Shown here piece after piece: positions 55,498-64,000 of a DNA stretch of 64,000 nucleotides. The first letter of the stretch is position 1. The number at the start of each line of letters is the position of its first letter. This DNA is from Rhizobiaceae bacterium (lineage in GTDB: Bacteria > Pseudomonadota > Alphaproteobacteria > Rhizobiales > Rhizobiaceae): contig JANQMU010000024.1 in assembly GCA_028279875.1 (NCBI GenBank), positions 1-64,000 on the forward strand. Reading direction: 5' to 3'. Both the position numbers and the translations under genes were made by a program. The notes under the pieces are model-generated. The model was not told where the DNA came from, made no database searches, and worked only from the letters and a program-made list of their open reading frames with translations.

Positions 55498-55694
55498 AAG
55501 TGCAGGGCCCGCATCGCTTGCGCCTTGAACGGTTGCGGGCGACGTCACTGGTAGTTCCCTGCGCGCTTGGCGCGGAGGGTGCTTTCTGACCGGACTCTGA
55601 GCATTTACTCCCTTAGCAATAGTGGGATGTATCAATAGCATGGGCCTGATTTGACCACACCACACCGATTTTCTTGCGGCATTGGGAGATTATG

Positions 55695-56483
55695 ATGGCG
55701 ATCTACTCTTCCTGTCTCAAACCCGCAGCGACTCACGACCTCGTCCGTATCGGTGGCCAGTTCGACGGGGGCTACGTGTTGCCCGAGCGGATCCTGCTGG
55801 CTACACAGGGCCTACTGTCCTTAGGGCTCTCGGACAATTGGAGTTTCGAGGAGGATTTCGCCGCTGCGGCGGGGGTCCCGGTCGTATGTTTCGACCATAC
55901 GGTCGATCGTCGCTTTTTGGCACGACGCATCGCCGCCAATCTTAGCAAGGGAGTATTCTGCGCTGATGGGTTGCGCCTGCGTCGCGCCACGCGGGTCTTC
56001 GGCTATCGACGGTTTTTTCGCGGCGCCAACCGTCATGTGCGCCGACCCGTGGGCTATGCCACCTCAGGTGGAGTGTCGCTGTCCGAGGCGATGGGGATCG
56101 CCGGGTTCGACAACAGGGTTTTCCTGAAAGTAGACATCGAGGGATGGGAGTACAGGATCCTCGATGAAATAGCGGTCCACGCAGACCGCTTCAGTGGCCT
56201 CGCCTTCGAGTTCCACGACATCGACCTCCACGCTGACCGGATCGCCCGCTTTGTCTCGGCGGTCGCGCCGAATCTCTTCGTGGTCCATTTCCATCCCAAT
56301 ACCTACTCCCAGATCGGGCCCAATCACATGGCACTGCACGTCGAAGTCACGTTCATGGCGCACTCCTTGCTCGGGGCAAACGAGAGACCAGAGCCGAAAG
56401 CCTTGCCTCTCGACGGTCTGGACCAAGTGAACATCCCCGGCGACCGCACCGCCCCTATCGAATTCGACGGAGTTGCCGGGTAG
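55695..56483 (+). CDS. FkbM family methyltransferase
   Basis: A 262-residue FkbM-like enzyme: GGYVLPERIL near residue 27, SLGLSDNWSFEEDFA for the SAM pocket and FLKVDIEGWEYRIL (about 146), the FkbM signature. ATG 55695 has GGGAG six bases upstream; 55692 is an alternative. Likely O-methylates a sugar residue. The 197-bp spacer upstream is featureless. Confidence 0.82.
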   Translation: MAIYSSCLKPAATHDLVRIGGQFDGGYVLPERILLATQGLLSLGLSDNWSFEEDFAAAAGVPVVCFDHTVDRRFLARRIAANLSKGVFCADGLRLRRATRVFGYRRFFRGANRHVRRPVGYATSGGVSLSEAMGIAGFDNRVFLKVDIEGWEYRILDEIAVHADRFSGLAFEFHDIDLHADRIARFVSAVAPNLFVVHFHPNTYSQIGPNHMALHVEVTFMAHSLLGANERPEPKALPLDGLDQVNIPGDRTAPIEFDGVAG

Positions 56484-57855
56484 GCGGCCTATTGCAGTGC
56501 TAAAGCCCCAGCGATCCGCGGTTGTCCAAGCGATCGCGTTCAGACTGAGCGTCCCATCTGTCCAGCTTTTTGTTCTGAATGGCGCTCTGGCGGCGGGTGC
56601 GCTCATAATATCCGTGCTACTCGCCCGCGCTCTGGTCCCGGCCGATCGGGGCACTCTCGCCAACCTTACGCTCTGGGCAACAATGTCCGCAAATATATCG
56701 ATGGCAGGGCTGCATCTCTACCTCGCCCGGAGCGTAGCGTATGAACCTTCCTTGTCGAAGGCGATCTACCGCACCAGCTTGGGTCTCCTAATGGGGCTTA
56801 GCGGGCTCACGTGCGGGTTCTATGCGCTCGTGATAACTGGAGCTCTGGGTCTTTCCACAGGGCCGCTACTTCTCGTGTGTGGCATGGCCATCGTACCGTT
56901 CGCCATGTGGAATGCGCTGCAGGTCCAGATTGAACTCGGCGCTCATAGGCTTGACACTTACATTCTGGCACGGGCCAGCTTTACCGTCGTTCACCTCCTG
57001 CTCGTCGCGGTCCTATTCATGGCCGGACTGCGAGATGTGCTAACCCTTCTTCTCGCTTTTTTGCTGGCAGCAATCCTAGCCGCGATCGTAACTGGCCGCG
57101 TGATCCACCTAGTCCTGGAACCGGGGCGCGGGGCGACTCTCACAGAGCGTCCGCTTGACATTTTGGTTCGGGCGGCGCGTCGGGACGGCTTATCCGTCGT
57201 CCTGGTCGCGCTATCGACCATGGCCGATAGAATTCTCGTCAGCCTGTTCTTCGATACTGCAACGTTCGGCATCTACATCGTTGCGCTCGCGCTGGCGCAG
57301 ATCCAGTCAATCGTCTCGGAATCCATGGCGCCGCTCTTCTTCTCGCGCCTTGCCCGGGACTGGGCGGCAATCCGAGCCACGCCTAGCTGGCTGATGCGGC
57401 GGCTCCGCCAGACGATCCTGATTAACATTCTTGTTAGCGGCTCGGTGATCGTGACGGCGCCAGTGCTCCTTCCCTTGCTTTACGGAGAGACCTACCGCGA
57501 CGCTCTGGATCTTGTGATCCTCCTGGTCGTTGCGTTCGCGCTGCGCGGCATGATGCGACCCTTTGAGGAGGTTCTGAAGGGTTCAAATGAGGCGTTGCGC
57601 CAATCGGTCTCGATCGCGCTGATGACGTGTGTCTTCGCGGTGGTTGCCGTTCCGGCTGCCCTAATCGGAGAAATCCAGCTGATTGTCGCCGGGCTGATCC
57701 TGGCAAGCCTTGCTGGTCTCGCCTCCGTCGCGATAGCCACTTCTAGCCTCCTTGGCTGCTCGCTCGGTCAGCTTGTGGTACCGCAGTTCACAGATGCGCT
57801 GGATCTGACAAGCATGATCTTGCAGTTGGCGAGAAGCCAAGGGAGACGGCCGTGA
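56473..57855 (+). CDS. wzx: Wzx-type oligosaccharide flippase
   Basis: A 460-residue MATE-superfamily flippase (MurJ/Wzx type) with ~12 hydrophobic helices. It has the loop after TM1-2 (RALVPADRGTLANLTLWATM) and later GIYIVALALAQIQSIVSE. It moves lipid-linked repeat units to the periplasm. The start is either TTG 56473 or GTG 56497; both overlap or abut the previous gene. It overlaps the next gene by four bases (GTGA). Confidence 0.82.
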   Translation: MPGRRPIAVLKPQRSAVVQAIAFRLSVPSVQLFVLNGALAAGALIISVLLARALVPADRGTLANLTLWATMSANISMAGLHLYLARSVAYEPSLSKAIYRTSLGLLMGLSGLTCGFYALVITGALGLSTGPLLLVCGMAIVPFAMWNALQVQIELGAHRLDTYILARASFTVVHLLLVAVLFMAGLRDVLTLLLAFLLAAILAAIVTGRVIHLVLEPGRGATLTERPLDILVRAARRDGLSVVLVALSTMADRILVSLFFDTATFGIYIVALALAQIQSIVSESMAPLFFSRLARDWAAIRATPSWLMRRLRQTILINILVSGSVIVTAPVLLPLLYGETYRDALDLVILLVVAFALRGMMRPFEEVLKGSNEALRQSVSIALMTCVFAVVAVPAALIGEIQLIVAGLILASLAGLASVAIATSSLLGCSLGQLVVPQFTDALDLTSMILQLARSQGRRP

Positions 57856-59237
57856 CTGGTGTTGAATTCATCTGGTACTCTCTTCATCTCGCTTTCGCCG
57901 TGGGCGCTGTCGCCTTCACTTGGTCGCGAACGCGAAACATTCTTCATCCGCACACGATCTTCACCGGGATGATCATTGTGATCATAAGCGATTTTTTGAT
58001 CAGAGGGTACGACGACCGCAACATCAACCACATTCGCAGTGCTGACCTGTTCTACTACCAAGCGACCATTTTAGCCATCTTCGCTTCGACTTTGCTGCTC
58101 GCGGCGGCTGTTTACGATCCCCGGCGTGAGCGTGCGATTAGAGAGGGCATGCAGAGGATTAAGTTCGGACCCCGCCTGTTTCGCATAGTATTCCTGATCG
58201 CGACATTGGTCGTCTTTCTCGAATTGTATAAGCGGCTCACGTATACGGGTTGGTCGTTAGATATGATGATATTCGAATCACTGCAGCCGAGAGGATTGCG
58301 GCCTTGGGAAATCGCCCAGTACAGAGGTAATTTCATTTATGCGATCATTCGCATTATTCAGCCTCTGGCCGGAGTATCGTTTGCTTTTTTGCTTGTGAAC
58401 AGTCGAGGCGTTTTGCTCCGCGCGACCGTCCTCGTGCTGTTCGGAGTGACGCTTTGGCTTCTTTTCACCGACGGCTCACGCACGCCCATGGTGCTGTCGA
58501 TCGCTGCACTGTGGTTTTTTGCGATCCAGCGGGTGCGCTCGCTCGCCGCCAAAGTAGTTTGGTCTGTGGCGGCCGTTGCTCTCTTAGCGACGGCGACGTC
58601 GGCCATGTTTCTGTTCCGCGCAACCGGTTTCCTTGCGGCGAACCATGATACAAGATTTTCCGTTGTCTACCATCAGGATGACAGCTACTACAGAGCCCTT
58701 TACGCTTTCGATGTCGCATCGAGTTCTTCCCAGCGCTGGGACTTCGTGGACTTCTTTCTGGCCATCGCTGTCAACCCCATACCGAGAGCCTTTTGGCCCG
58801 GAAAACCCGTGCTGGATGCAAGTTTTTTCGGAAATTACAAGCTATATTACGTTACAAACACTTATGTCGGCGAGACAGTGGCTATGTTTGGCCCTTTCAT
58901 GGTCGTAGTTTTCGCCCTACTGTTTGGCCTCTTCTTCTATTTTGTACTCTACAGATCATCGCACCTATTGAGCCTGCCAATGGGCATGGTGGCGTATCTG
59001 ATCGTCGCCCTGTACGTCTACATGTGCATAAGAAGCATGCAAAATATTGTGTTGTTCGTCTATCTGCCGGCAGCAGCGATGTTGCTGACCTTCGTTCTAA
59101 AGAAGATGACATCGCGGCGCAGACGGTCGCCGGTCCGCAGGCTGGCGAGATCGCACCACGAACAGCCACCGATGGTGCCCGGTCGCCCGGCCTCACCGTT
59201 GGCCGCGGTGCGTTCGCAAGGGCGGCGCACGCGATGA
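57852..59237 (+). CDS. Wzy-type O-antigen polymerase-like membrane protein
   Basis: A 461-residue protein with ~10-12 hydrophobic helices and the polymerase-like motif FTDGSRTPMVLS (about 205). A long periplasmic loop (about 270-330) contains NPIPRAFWPGKP, common in oligosaccharide repeat polymerases. A basic cytoplasmic tail follows. GTG start, overlapping wzx. With the gene at 51213 the locus carries two polymerase/ligase-type proteins. Confidence 0.75.
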   Translation: MTGVEFIWYSLHLAFAVGAVAFTWSRTRNILHPHTIFTGMIIVIISDFLIRGYDDRNINHIRSADLFYYQATILAIFASTLLLAAAVYDPRRERAIREGMQRIKFGPRLFRIVFLIATLVVFLELYKRLTYTGWSLDMMIFESLQPRGLRPWEIAQYRGNFIYAIIRIIQPLAGVSFAFLLVNSRGVLLRATVLVLFGVTLWLLFTDGSRTPMVLSIAALWFFAIQRVRSLAAKVVWSVAAVALLATATSAMFLFRATGFLAANHDTRFSVVYHQDDSYYRALYAFDVASSSSQRWDFVDFFLAIAVNPIPRAFWPGKPVLDASFFGNYKLYYVTNTYVGETVAMFGPFMVVVFALLFGLFFYFVLYRSSHLLSLPMGMVAYLIVALYVYMCIRSMQNIVLFVYLPAAAMLLTFVLKKMTSRRRRSPVRRLARSHHEQPPMVPGRPASPLAAVRSQGRRTR

Positions 59238-60232
59238 AGCTACTCCTCGACCCTGCGACCCATTCAGCTCTGGAGCGTCAGCGTGCCGAGGCACTGGACG
59301 ATGAGCCGTTGCGTTTCCACGGGCTGATCGACCGATGGGCGCGCGAGCGGACCGGAAGACCCGCGTGCCGGGCCGACGTGCGCGCTGTTCTCGAGCCGGA
59401 CGCCGTACTGTTCACGTGGCTTCCGACGCGATCGGCCTTAGCCGCTGCGCTCGCTGGGCGGCTCGTCTATCTCCATTGGGGATTTGAGACGACGAGACGC
59501 CTCAAGCGGACCGTGCTCCACACCGTGCTACGCTGCGCGCGGGCCGTCATAGTCAACGATCCTACCTCTGCCGCGGAGGTGACGGCAATAACCGGCCGGG
59601 CGCCGATCACTGCCCCGATGTTCGTCGACGCAGACTACTTCGCGGCCGTGCGGTCTAGGACGCGGGGGTGCACGTTTTTCTGTGCGGGCAGCAACGATCG
59701 CGATCCCGCCATCTTGGCCGCCATGGCCAACGCTGGTTTCGACGTGGTGTGGCTGTGCAACGAACCGGCTGTGGCAGCGACGGCTGTCGACGCGGCGCCG
59801 CGCCTGACCGTCATCTCGCGCATCACATCCGCGACGCTGCGTGACCACTACGCCACTAGTGCCGCAACGGTCACGCCGACGATCCGTGATGTGCATGCTG
59901 CTGGCCAGACGACGGGACTCGAGGCGCTCGCGAGCGGTGCGCCGCTGTTGCTGTCGCCAGGTCGAACCGCTGCTCTCCTCGGCCGCTTTCCCGGCGTGAG
60001 GGTGGTGCACGGCGGACCGGAGAATTGGATCGCGGCGGCCAGAGACATCCTGGCCTCGCCGCCTTCGCCAGTGATCTTGGGGGCGGCAGCCGTCGCCGCC
60101 GCCGCGCATGTGGCCCCGGAGGCCGTCATGGCGGCCCTCGATGAGGCCTTCGCTGCCGCCGGGACACCACCCGGTAAAAAACTTTCGCAAAGAATGCGGT
60201 TCCTTGCGAGCCGCGCGAGGCCCGATCGTTGA
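59234..60232 (+). CDS. Glycosyltransferase (GT4-like fold), divergent
   Basis: A 332-residue GT-B-like protein. The C-terminal Rossmann half has TVTPTIRDVHAAGQTTGLEALASGAPLLLSPG, the GT4-type acceptor/donor loop. The N-terminal half is divergent. The frame extends upstream into the polymerase gene, but ATG 59234 overlaps its stop (ATGA) and gives a sensible start. The sugar is unknown. Confidence 0.75.
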   Translation: MKLLLDPATHSALERQRAEALDDEPLRFHGLIDRWARERTGRPACRADVRAVLEPDAVLFTWLPTRSALAAALAGRLVYLHWGFETTRRLKRTVLHTVLRCARAVIVNDPTSAAEVTAITGRAPITAPMFVDADYFAAVRSRTRGCTFFCAGSNDRDPAILAAMANAGFDVVWLCNEPAVAATAVDAAPRLTVISRITSATLRDHYATSAATVTPTIRDVHAAGQTTGLEALASGAPLLLSPGRTAALLGRFPGVRVVHGGPENWIAAARDILASPPSPVILGAAAVAAAAHVAPEAVMAALDEAFAAAGTPPGKKLSQRMRFLASRARPDR

Positions 60233-61446
60233 CGCTTGTGCTCTTGACCCGCCAAATTGGTCACTACCACGACGCCCGCTACCGTGCCGCAGTCGCCGCA
60301 CTCGGGAAAATAGCAGTCATATCGACCGCCAACGAGGGCGGGTTCCGCGAGTTCCTGGCCCATGAAAGTGGCCACTACCCCGTGGTGCGGCTGTTCGCTG
60401 ACATGAATGATTATTGGGCTGCGGTGCATGCGGGTCGTGTTGTGCAGGTCGTCGCCGACGCGCTCGAGAAGGTCTCAGCCACGGCGGTCGCCGTCGCGGG
60501 CTGGGCGGCACCGGAAAGCGGCGCGGCGATTCTGTGTGCGCGGCGCCGGGGGATCCCCGTCATCCTGCTTTCGGACAGTCAGAACGACGATGGCGTGCGC
60601 TCACCTATCCGCGAGTTCACTAAGCGGCGCATTGTTGCGCAGTGCGACGCGGCGCTGGTAGGGGGCCCGCCCCATTGTCACTACGTTGTCGAGCTCGGGA
60701 TGCCCGCTGAGCGCGTTGTGATGGGATACGATGTTGTGTGCAACGCCCACTTTGCGGAAGGCGCGGACTCCGCGCGTGCCGACCCTGTGACGGTGCGGGC
60801 CGCGCACGGCCTGCCCGAGCGCTACCTTCTCGCCTCCGCACGCTTTATCCGCAAGAAGAACCTGACAGCTTTGGTGCGTGCCTACGCGGCCGCCGTCGCC
60901 GACGAGATCGCGACGCCGGACCTAGTGATCCTTGGCGATGGCGAGATGCGAGGTCTGTTGGAGGAGACAATCGCCTTGTGCGGCGTACAGGCTCGGGTCC
61001 ACCTGTCGGGATTTCGTGGCTACGACGTCCTACCGGCCTACTACGGCCTAGCGGAGGGTTTCTGCCACGTTTCCTTGAAGGAACAGTGGGGTCTTGTGAT
61101 CAACGAGGCCATGGCCAGCGGTATTCCCATTATAGCCTCCCGATCATGCGGTGCAACACGTACCGTAATGCGGGACGGAACGACCGGCTACGTTGTTGAC
61201 CCTGAGGACGAGACGGACATCGCCGGCGCCCTGTCGCGTCTAATGGCGCTCAGCACTCAAGAACGCGCCGTCATGGGCGCGGCTGCTCGTGCGGCCATAG
61301 CCGATTGGGGACCAAGGCGCTTTGGTTCCGGTATATCCGCAGCCGTGGCGGCCGCCAGCGCCGCACCTCGAAAAGTGCTCGCCCCATGGGACGGGATGAT
61401 CCTGCAGCGCCTGTCCCGAACGCGGGTAACGAGCGCTGTCACATGA
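60229..61446 (+). CDS. Glycosyltransferase family 4
   Basis: A 405-residue GT4 enzyme. The domain order is normal: a donor-binding half with RYLLASARFIRKKNLTALVRAY (about 202) and the E-x7-E motif region HVSLKEQWGLVINEAMASGIPIIAS (about 282). TTG start overlaps the previous stop (TTGA). It adds one sugar to the lipid-linked repeat. Confidence 0.85.
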   Translation: MTLVLLTRQIGHYHDARYRAAVAALGKIAVISTANEGGFREFLAHESGHYPVVRLFADMNDYWAAVHAGRVVQVVADALEKVSATAVAVAGWAAPESGAAILCARRRGIPVILLSDSQNDDGVRSPIREFTKRRIVAQCDAALVGGPPHCHYVVELGMPAERVVMGYDVVCNAHFAEGADSARADPVTVRAAHGLPERYLLASARFIRKKNLTALVRAYAAAVADEIATPDLVILGDGEMRGLLEETIALCGVQARVHLSGFRGYDVLPAYYGLAEGFCHVSLKEQWGLVINEAMASGIPIIASRSCGATRTVMRDGTTGYVVDPEDETDIAGALSRLMALSTQERAVMGAAARAAIADWGPRRFGSGISAAVAAASAAPRKVLAPWDGMILQRLSRTRVTSAVT

Positions 61447-62231
61447 ATGAGAGCTCGCCGACCCCGCCGGTTCGCCCCCTTCCCAATGGTGATTTTACCA
61501 CGCGGATTAATACCGAGAAGGGCCTCGACGGCTTCACGCGCTACGACGGAACGATCAAGTTTTTTGCCTTTGTACATGCCCTCATCCTGCGTGAGGGATT
61601 AGAAATAATCATGGACTTCGGTGCCGGAAGGGGTGGCTTCTGGCACGATGACCCGTCCGTTTTCCGGCGACACATGCGAGACCTGAGGCGGCCGGGCGTC
61701 ACCGTGACTGCCGTTGATGTGGACGCGGTGGTGAAGAAGCACCCATGCAGCCACGAGCAGGTGGTTGTCGCCCCGCACGGTCCGCTGCCGTTCACGGACG
61801 GGCACTTCGACGTCATCGTCAGCGACATGACGTTCGAGCATCTCGAGAGGCCGAATGAGGTGGCGACGGAGCTGATGCGGGTGCTGCGACCGGGCGGCGT
61901 CATCTGCGCTCGGACCCCGAACAGGTTCGGCTACGTGACGCTAGTGTCGAGCCTGATCCCGAATGCTCTGCATCCCCGGTTCCTCGGCCGCGTCCAGCCG
62001 GATCGCAAGAACGCAGACATCTTTCCTACCTACTACCGTCTCAACAGTGTATCGCAGGTCAGGACGGCTTTCGCCGGTGCCGAAGTCTCCCACTATCACG
62101 ACAACGGGGATCCGGCCTACTATTTCGGAAACAGGACCGCATACTTTATAGTAAACGCCATCCACGCGATTATGCCCCGAATCCTTTCGACGACGCTCTG
62201 CCTGTTTATCCGCAAACCCGCGCGCGCATGA
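61443..62231 (+). CDS. Class I SAM-dependent methyltransferase
   Basis: A 262-residue methyltransferase: IIMDFGAGRGGFWHD (motif I, about 57), TAVDVDAVV and FDVIVSDMTFEHLERP (about 120), then VLRPGGVICARTPN. ATG 61443 overlaps the previous stop. Possible role: methylation of a repeat-unit sugar. Confidence 0.85.
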   Translation: MNESSPTPPVRPLPNGDFTTRINTEKGLDGFTRYDGTIKFFAFVHALILREGLEIIMDFGAGRGGFWHDDPSVFRRHMRDLRRPGVTVTAVDVDAVVKKHPCSHEQVVVAPHGPLPFTDGHFDVIVSDMTFEHLERPNEVATELMRVLRPGGVICARTPNRFGYVTLVSSLIPNALHPRFLGRVQPDRKNADIFPTYYRLNSVSQVRTAFAGAEVSHYHDNGDPAYYFGNRTAYFIVNAIHAIMPRILSTTLCLFIRKPARA

Positions 62232-63451
62232 CAAAGATGATCGGCACGAGCGGCGAATCGAGGGCGACACACCCGTCGGGCCCTCTTTCCGTTGCAGTGG
62301 CGCTCGGTAGCGTATCGCGGCGCGCTGGAGGGCTGTTCGAATCGGTCCGCGCCTCCGCCCTAGCCCTCCACCGGCAGGGTCATGCTGTCTCCGTCTTTGC
62401 GCTTAGGGATAGCGGCACGGCGGCCGACATCGGCGCCTGGGCGCCTCTGGTACCTGACGTCTTGCCCGCAGTGGGACCGCGGGCGCTAGGTCTTGCACCG
62501 CAGCTGGCGGCCAGGCTGCGCGCGGGCGACTTCGACGTCGCTCACCAGCACGGGATCTGGCAGTGTACGTCCCTCGCAGTCTCCTCTTGGCGCCGCAGGC
62601 ACAGCCGACCGGTAGTGATTTCGCCCAGGGGCATGCTCGATCCGTGGGCGGTCGCGAATGCTGGGCTTAAGAAGAAATTCGTCTCTGCTCTCTACGAGCG
62701 CGGCAATCTTCGCGGTGCGGCGTGCCTTCACGCCCTGAACGCGGCGGAAGCGGATGCGATCCGGGCCTACGGGCTCGCGAAGCCGATAGCGATCATCCCG
62801 AACGGCGTTGATCTTCCTCCCGCGGATTTCAGACCCTCAAGGCCAGCATTCCTCGCGGGGGACCAGCGTAAGGTACTTTTGTTCCTGGGGCGAATTCATC
62901 CCAAGAAAGGCCTCGAAGAGACTCTCCGTGCGTTAGCACGGGCATTGCGGAGTAAGCCTTCGATCGTGAGAGAATGGCTTCTAGTGATAGCGGGTTGGGA
63001 TGATGGAGGGCACGTCGAACGGCTGCGGCGGCTCTCAGGCGAGCTTGGAGTGGAGGGCTCGGTGTGTTTTACGGGACCTGTGTTCGGCGAAGATAAGGCT
63101 TGTCTGCTGAACGCGGCAGACGCGTTCATTTTGGCATCGCATTCCGAGGGTTTGCCAATGGCCGTGCTGGAGGCATGGGCGCATGAACGCCCAGTGCTGA
63201 TGTCGAGCGCGTGCAACCTGCCCGAAGGGTTTGCAGCGGGTGCGGCGGTCGAGATTCCGGTCGAGCCGGAAAAAATGGCAACGATCATTGCACATAGTTT
63301 GGCCGATCCGGAGCTGCCGCGCCTCGGCGCTTCGGGGCGCGCTCTGGTTGCTGAATCGTTTTCCTGGGAGCGTGTCGGCAAGGACCTTGCGGCGGTCTAT
63401 GCGTGGGTGAGCGGCCGCGGGCCACGGCCGGAGTGTGTAAAAATGGCATGA
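62228..63451 (+). CDS. Glycosyltransferase family 4
   Basis: A 407-residue GT4 enzyme with HGIWQCTSLAVSSW and SPRGMLDPWAV in the acceptor half (about 104-142), VLLFLGRIHPKKGLEETL (about 220), and ILASHSEGLPMAVLEAWAHERPVLMS (about 301), the EX7E donor loop. ATGA overlap with the methyltransferase. Last gene of the tight second block; 198 bp of unexplained sequence follow. Confidence 0.88.
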   Translation: MTKMIGTSGESRATHPSGPLSVAVALGSVSRRAGGLFESVRASALALHRQGHAVSVFALRDSGTAADIGAWAPLVPDVLPAVGPRALGLAPQLAARLRAGDFDVAHQHGIWQCTSLAVSSWRRRHSRPVVISPRGMLDPWAVANAGLKKKFVSALYERGNLRGAACLHALNAAEADAIRAYGLAKPIAIIPNGVDLPPADFRPSRPAFLAGDQRKVLLFLGRIHPKKGLEETLRALARALRSKPSIVREWLLVIAGWDDGGHVERLRRLSGELGVEGSVCFTGPVFGEDKACLLNAADAFILASHSEGLPMAVLEAWAHERPVLMSSACNLPEGFAAGAAVEIPVEPEKMATIIAHSLADPELPRLGASGRALVAESFSWERVGKDLAAVYAWVSGRGPRPECVKMA

Positions 63452-63649
63452 GTGGATAGGTCGACGTTATGGACAATCGGTGAGCACAAAAATGGACCTC
63501 GCGCGAAGATCATGGACGAGTCCTGCGGGTTCTTGCCGTGCCGCTCTTCCGGCTCAGCCCACGTCCGCCAGGGCTTGGCGGCGTGCGCTGCTCCGAGCAT
63601 TTGGCGCAAAGGGCATTCTTAATCAATCTCAAGAATTCGAGGGTCGTCT

Positions 63650-64000
63650 TGACAGCAATTTTGGGTCTTAATGCCTTCCATGCCGACTCCGCCGCCTGCC
63701 TTGTCATCGACGGCAAGTTGGTTGGCGCCGTTGCGGAAGAACGGCTTGGCACGCGACGGAAACACACATCGGCGTTTCCGGCCAATGCAATTCGCTGGCT
63801 GCTTGCCGACAACGGGCTTGCCCTTGGCGATATCACGCAAGTTGCTATCCCGAGGTACAGTTCCGCCAATCGGTTGGCGAAAGTGGCGTATGTTGCAAAA
63901 AATCCGGTCGGTGGCATTTCGGCCGCACTCGAACACTTTTCGCGATCGAAGGAAACGGTCAGTATGCTCGACCAGTTGGCCAAAATCTGCGGCGCTGATC
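63650..64000 (+). CDS. Carbamoyltransferase (NodU/CmcH family), N-terminal part
   Basis: The first ~117 residues of a carbamoyltransferase, cut by the window end. The family opening AILGLNAFHADSAACLVIDG and EERLGTRRKHTSAFP match NodU/CmcH proteins, which carbamoylate a sugar hydroxyl using carbamoyl phosphate and ATP. The start is TTG 63650, with GAGGG five bases upstream. Likely decorates the polymer made by this cluster. Confidence 0.85.

Noticed and set aside
58793-59233. Upstream extension of the glycosyltransferase at 59234
   Set aside because: Out-of-frame reading of the polymerase gene; no glycosyltransferase features before 59234.
63480-63671. Short open frame between the last glycosyltransferase and the carbamoyltransferase
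   Set aside because: Arg-rich, no ribosome site, and it overlaps the supported carbamoyltransferase start.

Overview
The window reads as a chromosomal segment of a GC-rich alphaproteobacterium, probably Hyphomicrobiales (Rhizobiales)-like. The evidence is the prkA-yeaH-spoVR order, tightly overlapping operons, LivFGHM-type and ribose-type ABC importers, and a Wza/Wzc/ExoY-style exopolysaccharide locus. Genus cannot be fixed from sequence alone. No rRNA, tRNA, CRISPR array or intact insertion sequence was seen.

Layout. 1-4.0 kb: stress operon prkA (cut by the window edge), yeaH, spoVR. 4.0-6.9 kb: DUF454 membrane protein, a PLP-dependent decarboxylase and a xylose-isomerase-like TIM-barrel protein. 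6.9-14.7 kb: a catabolic block with a DUF1185 protein, an ApbE-related UPF0280 protein, 6-hydroxynicotinate reductase, a Mo/Fe-S hydroxylase and its FAD subunit, then a divergent MarR regulator and nicotinamidase. Together these look like a reductive nicotinamide/nicotinate degradation route. 14.7-16.3 kb: an islet of two secreted orphan proteins. 16.3-20.9 kb: a LivFGMH-type ABC importer with a Tat-exported binding protein. 20.9-23.2 kb: an unrecognised multi-pass membrane protein divergent from a PCu(A)C-like anchored protein. 23.3-28.0 kb: HyuA/HyuB (ATP-dependent lactamase family) and an SMP-30 lactonase-like protein.

The main discovery candidate is a shared palindrome, TTTGTAT(GC)ATACAAA. 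It lies just upstream of the hydroxylase operon/marR, the ABC importer, the membrane/PCuAC pair and hyuAB, at 13425, 20900, 22398 and 23265. It ties four transcription units into one likely MarR-controlled nicotinate regulon. In this reading HyuAB would open the lactam ring made by 6-hydroxynicotinate reductase, and UPF0280 may flavinylate that reductase.

28.2-34.9 kb: a GAF histidine kinase/NarL-type regulator pair followed by a complete ribose-type ABC importer. 34.9-40.4 kb: a c-haem (Tll0287-like) chemoreceptor, a nitroreductase, and a membrane cyclic-nucleotide-binding protein next to a SulP transporter.

40.4-64 kb: an exopolysaccharide cluster headed by a NusG-like antiterminator and a LuxR-type regulator. 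It continues with a polyprenyl-phosphate sugar transferase, glycosyltransferases, PHP phosphatase, Wza, Wzc tyrosine kinase and an O-antigen ligase/polymerase. After two methyltransferases and a decayed UDP-glucose dehydrogenase remnant comes a second block, stylistically different and probably transferred: acetyltransferase, FkbM methyltransferase, Wzx, Wzy, three glycosyltransferases and a methyltransferase. A carbamoyltransferase then runs off the window end.
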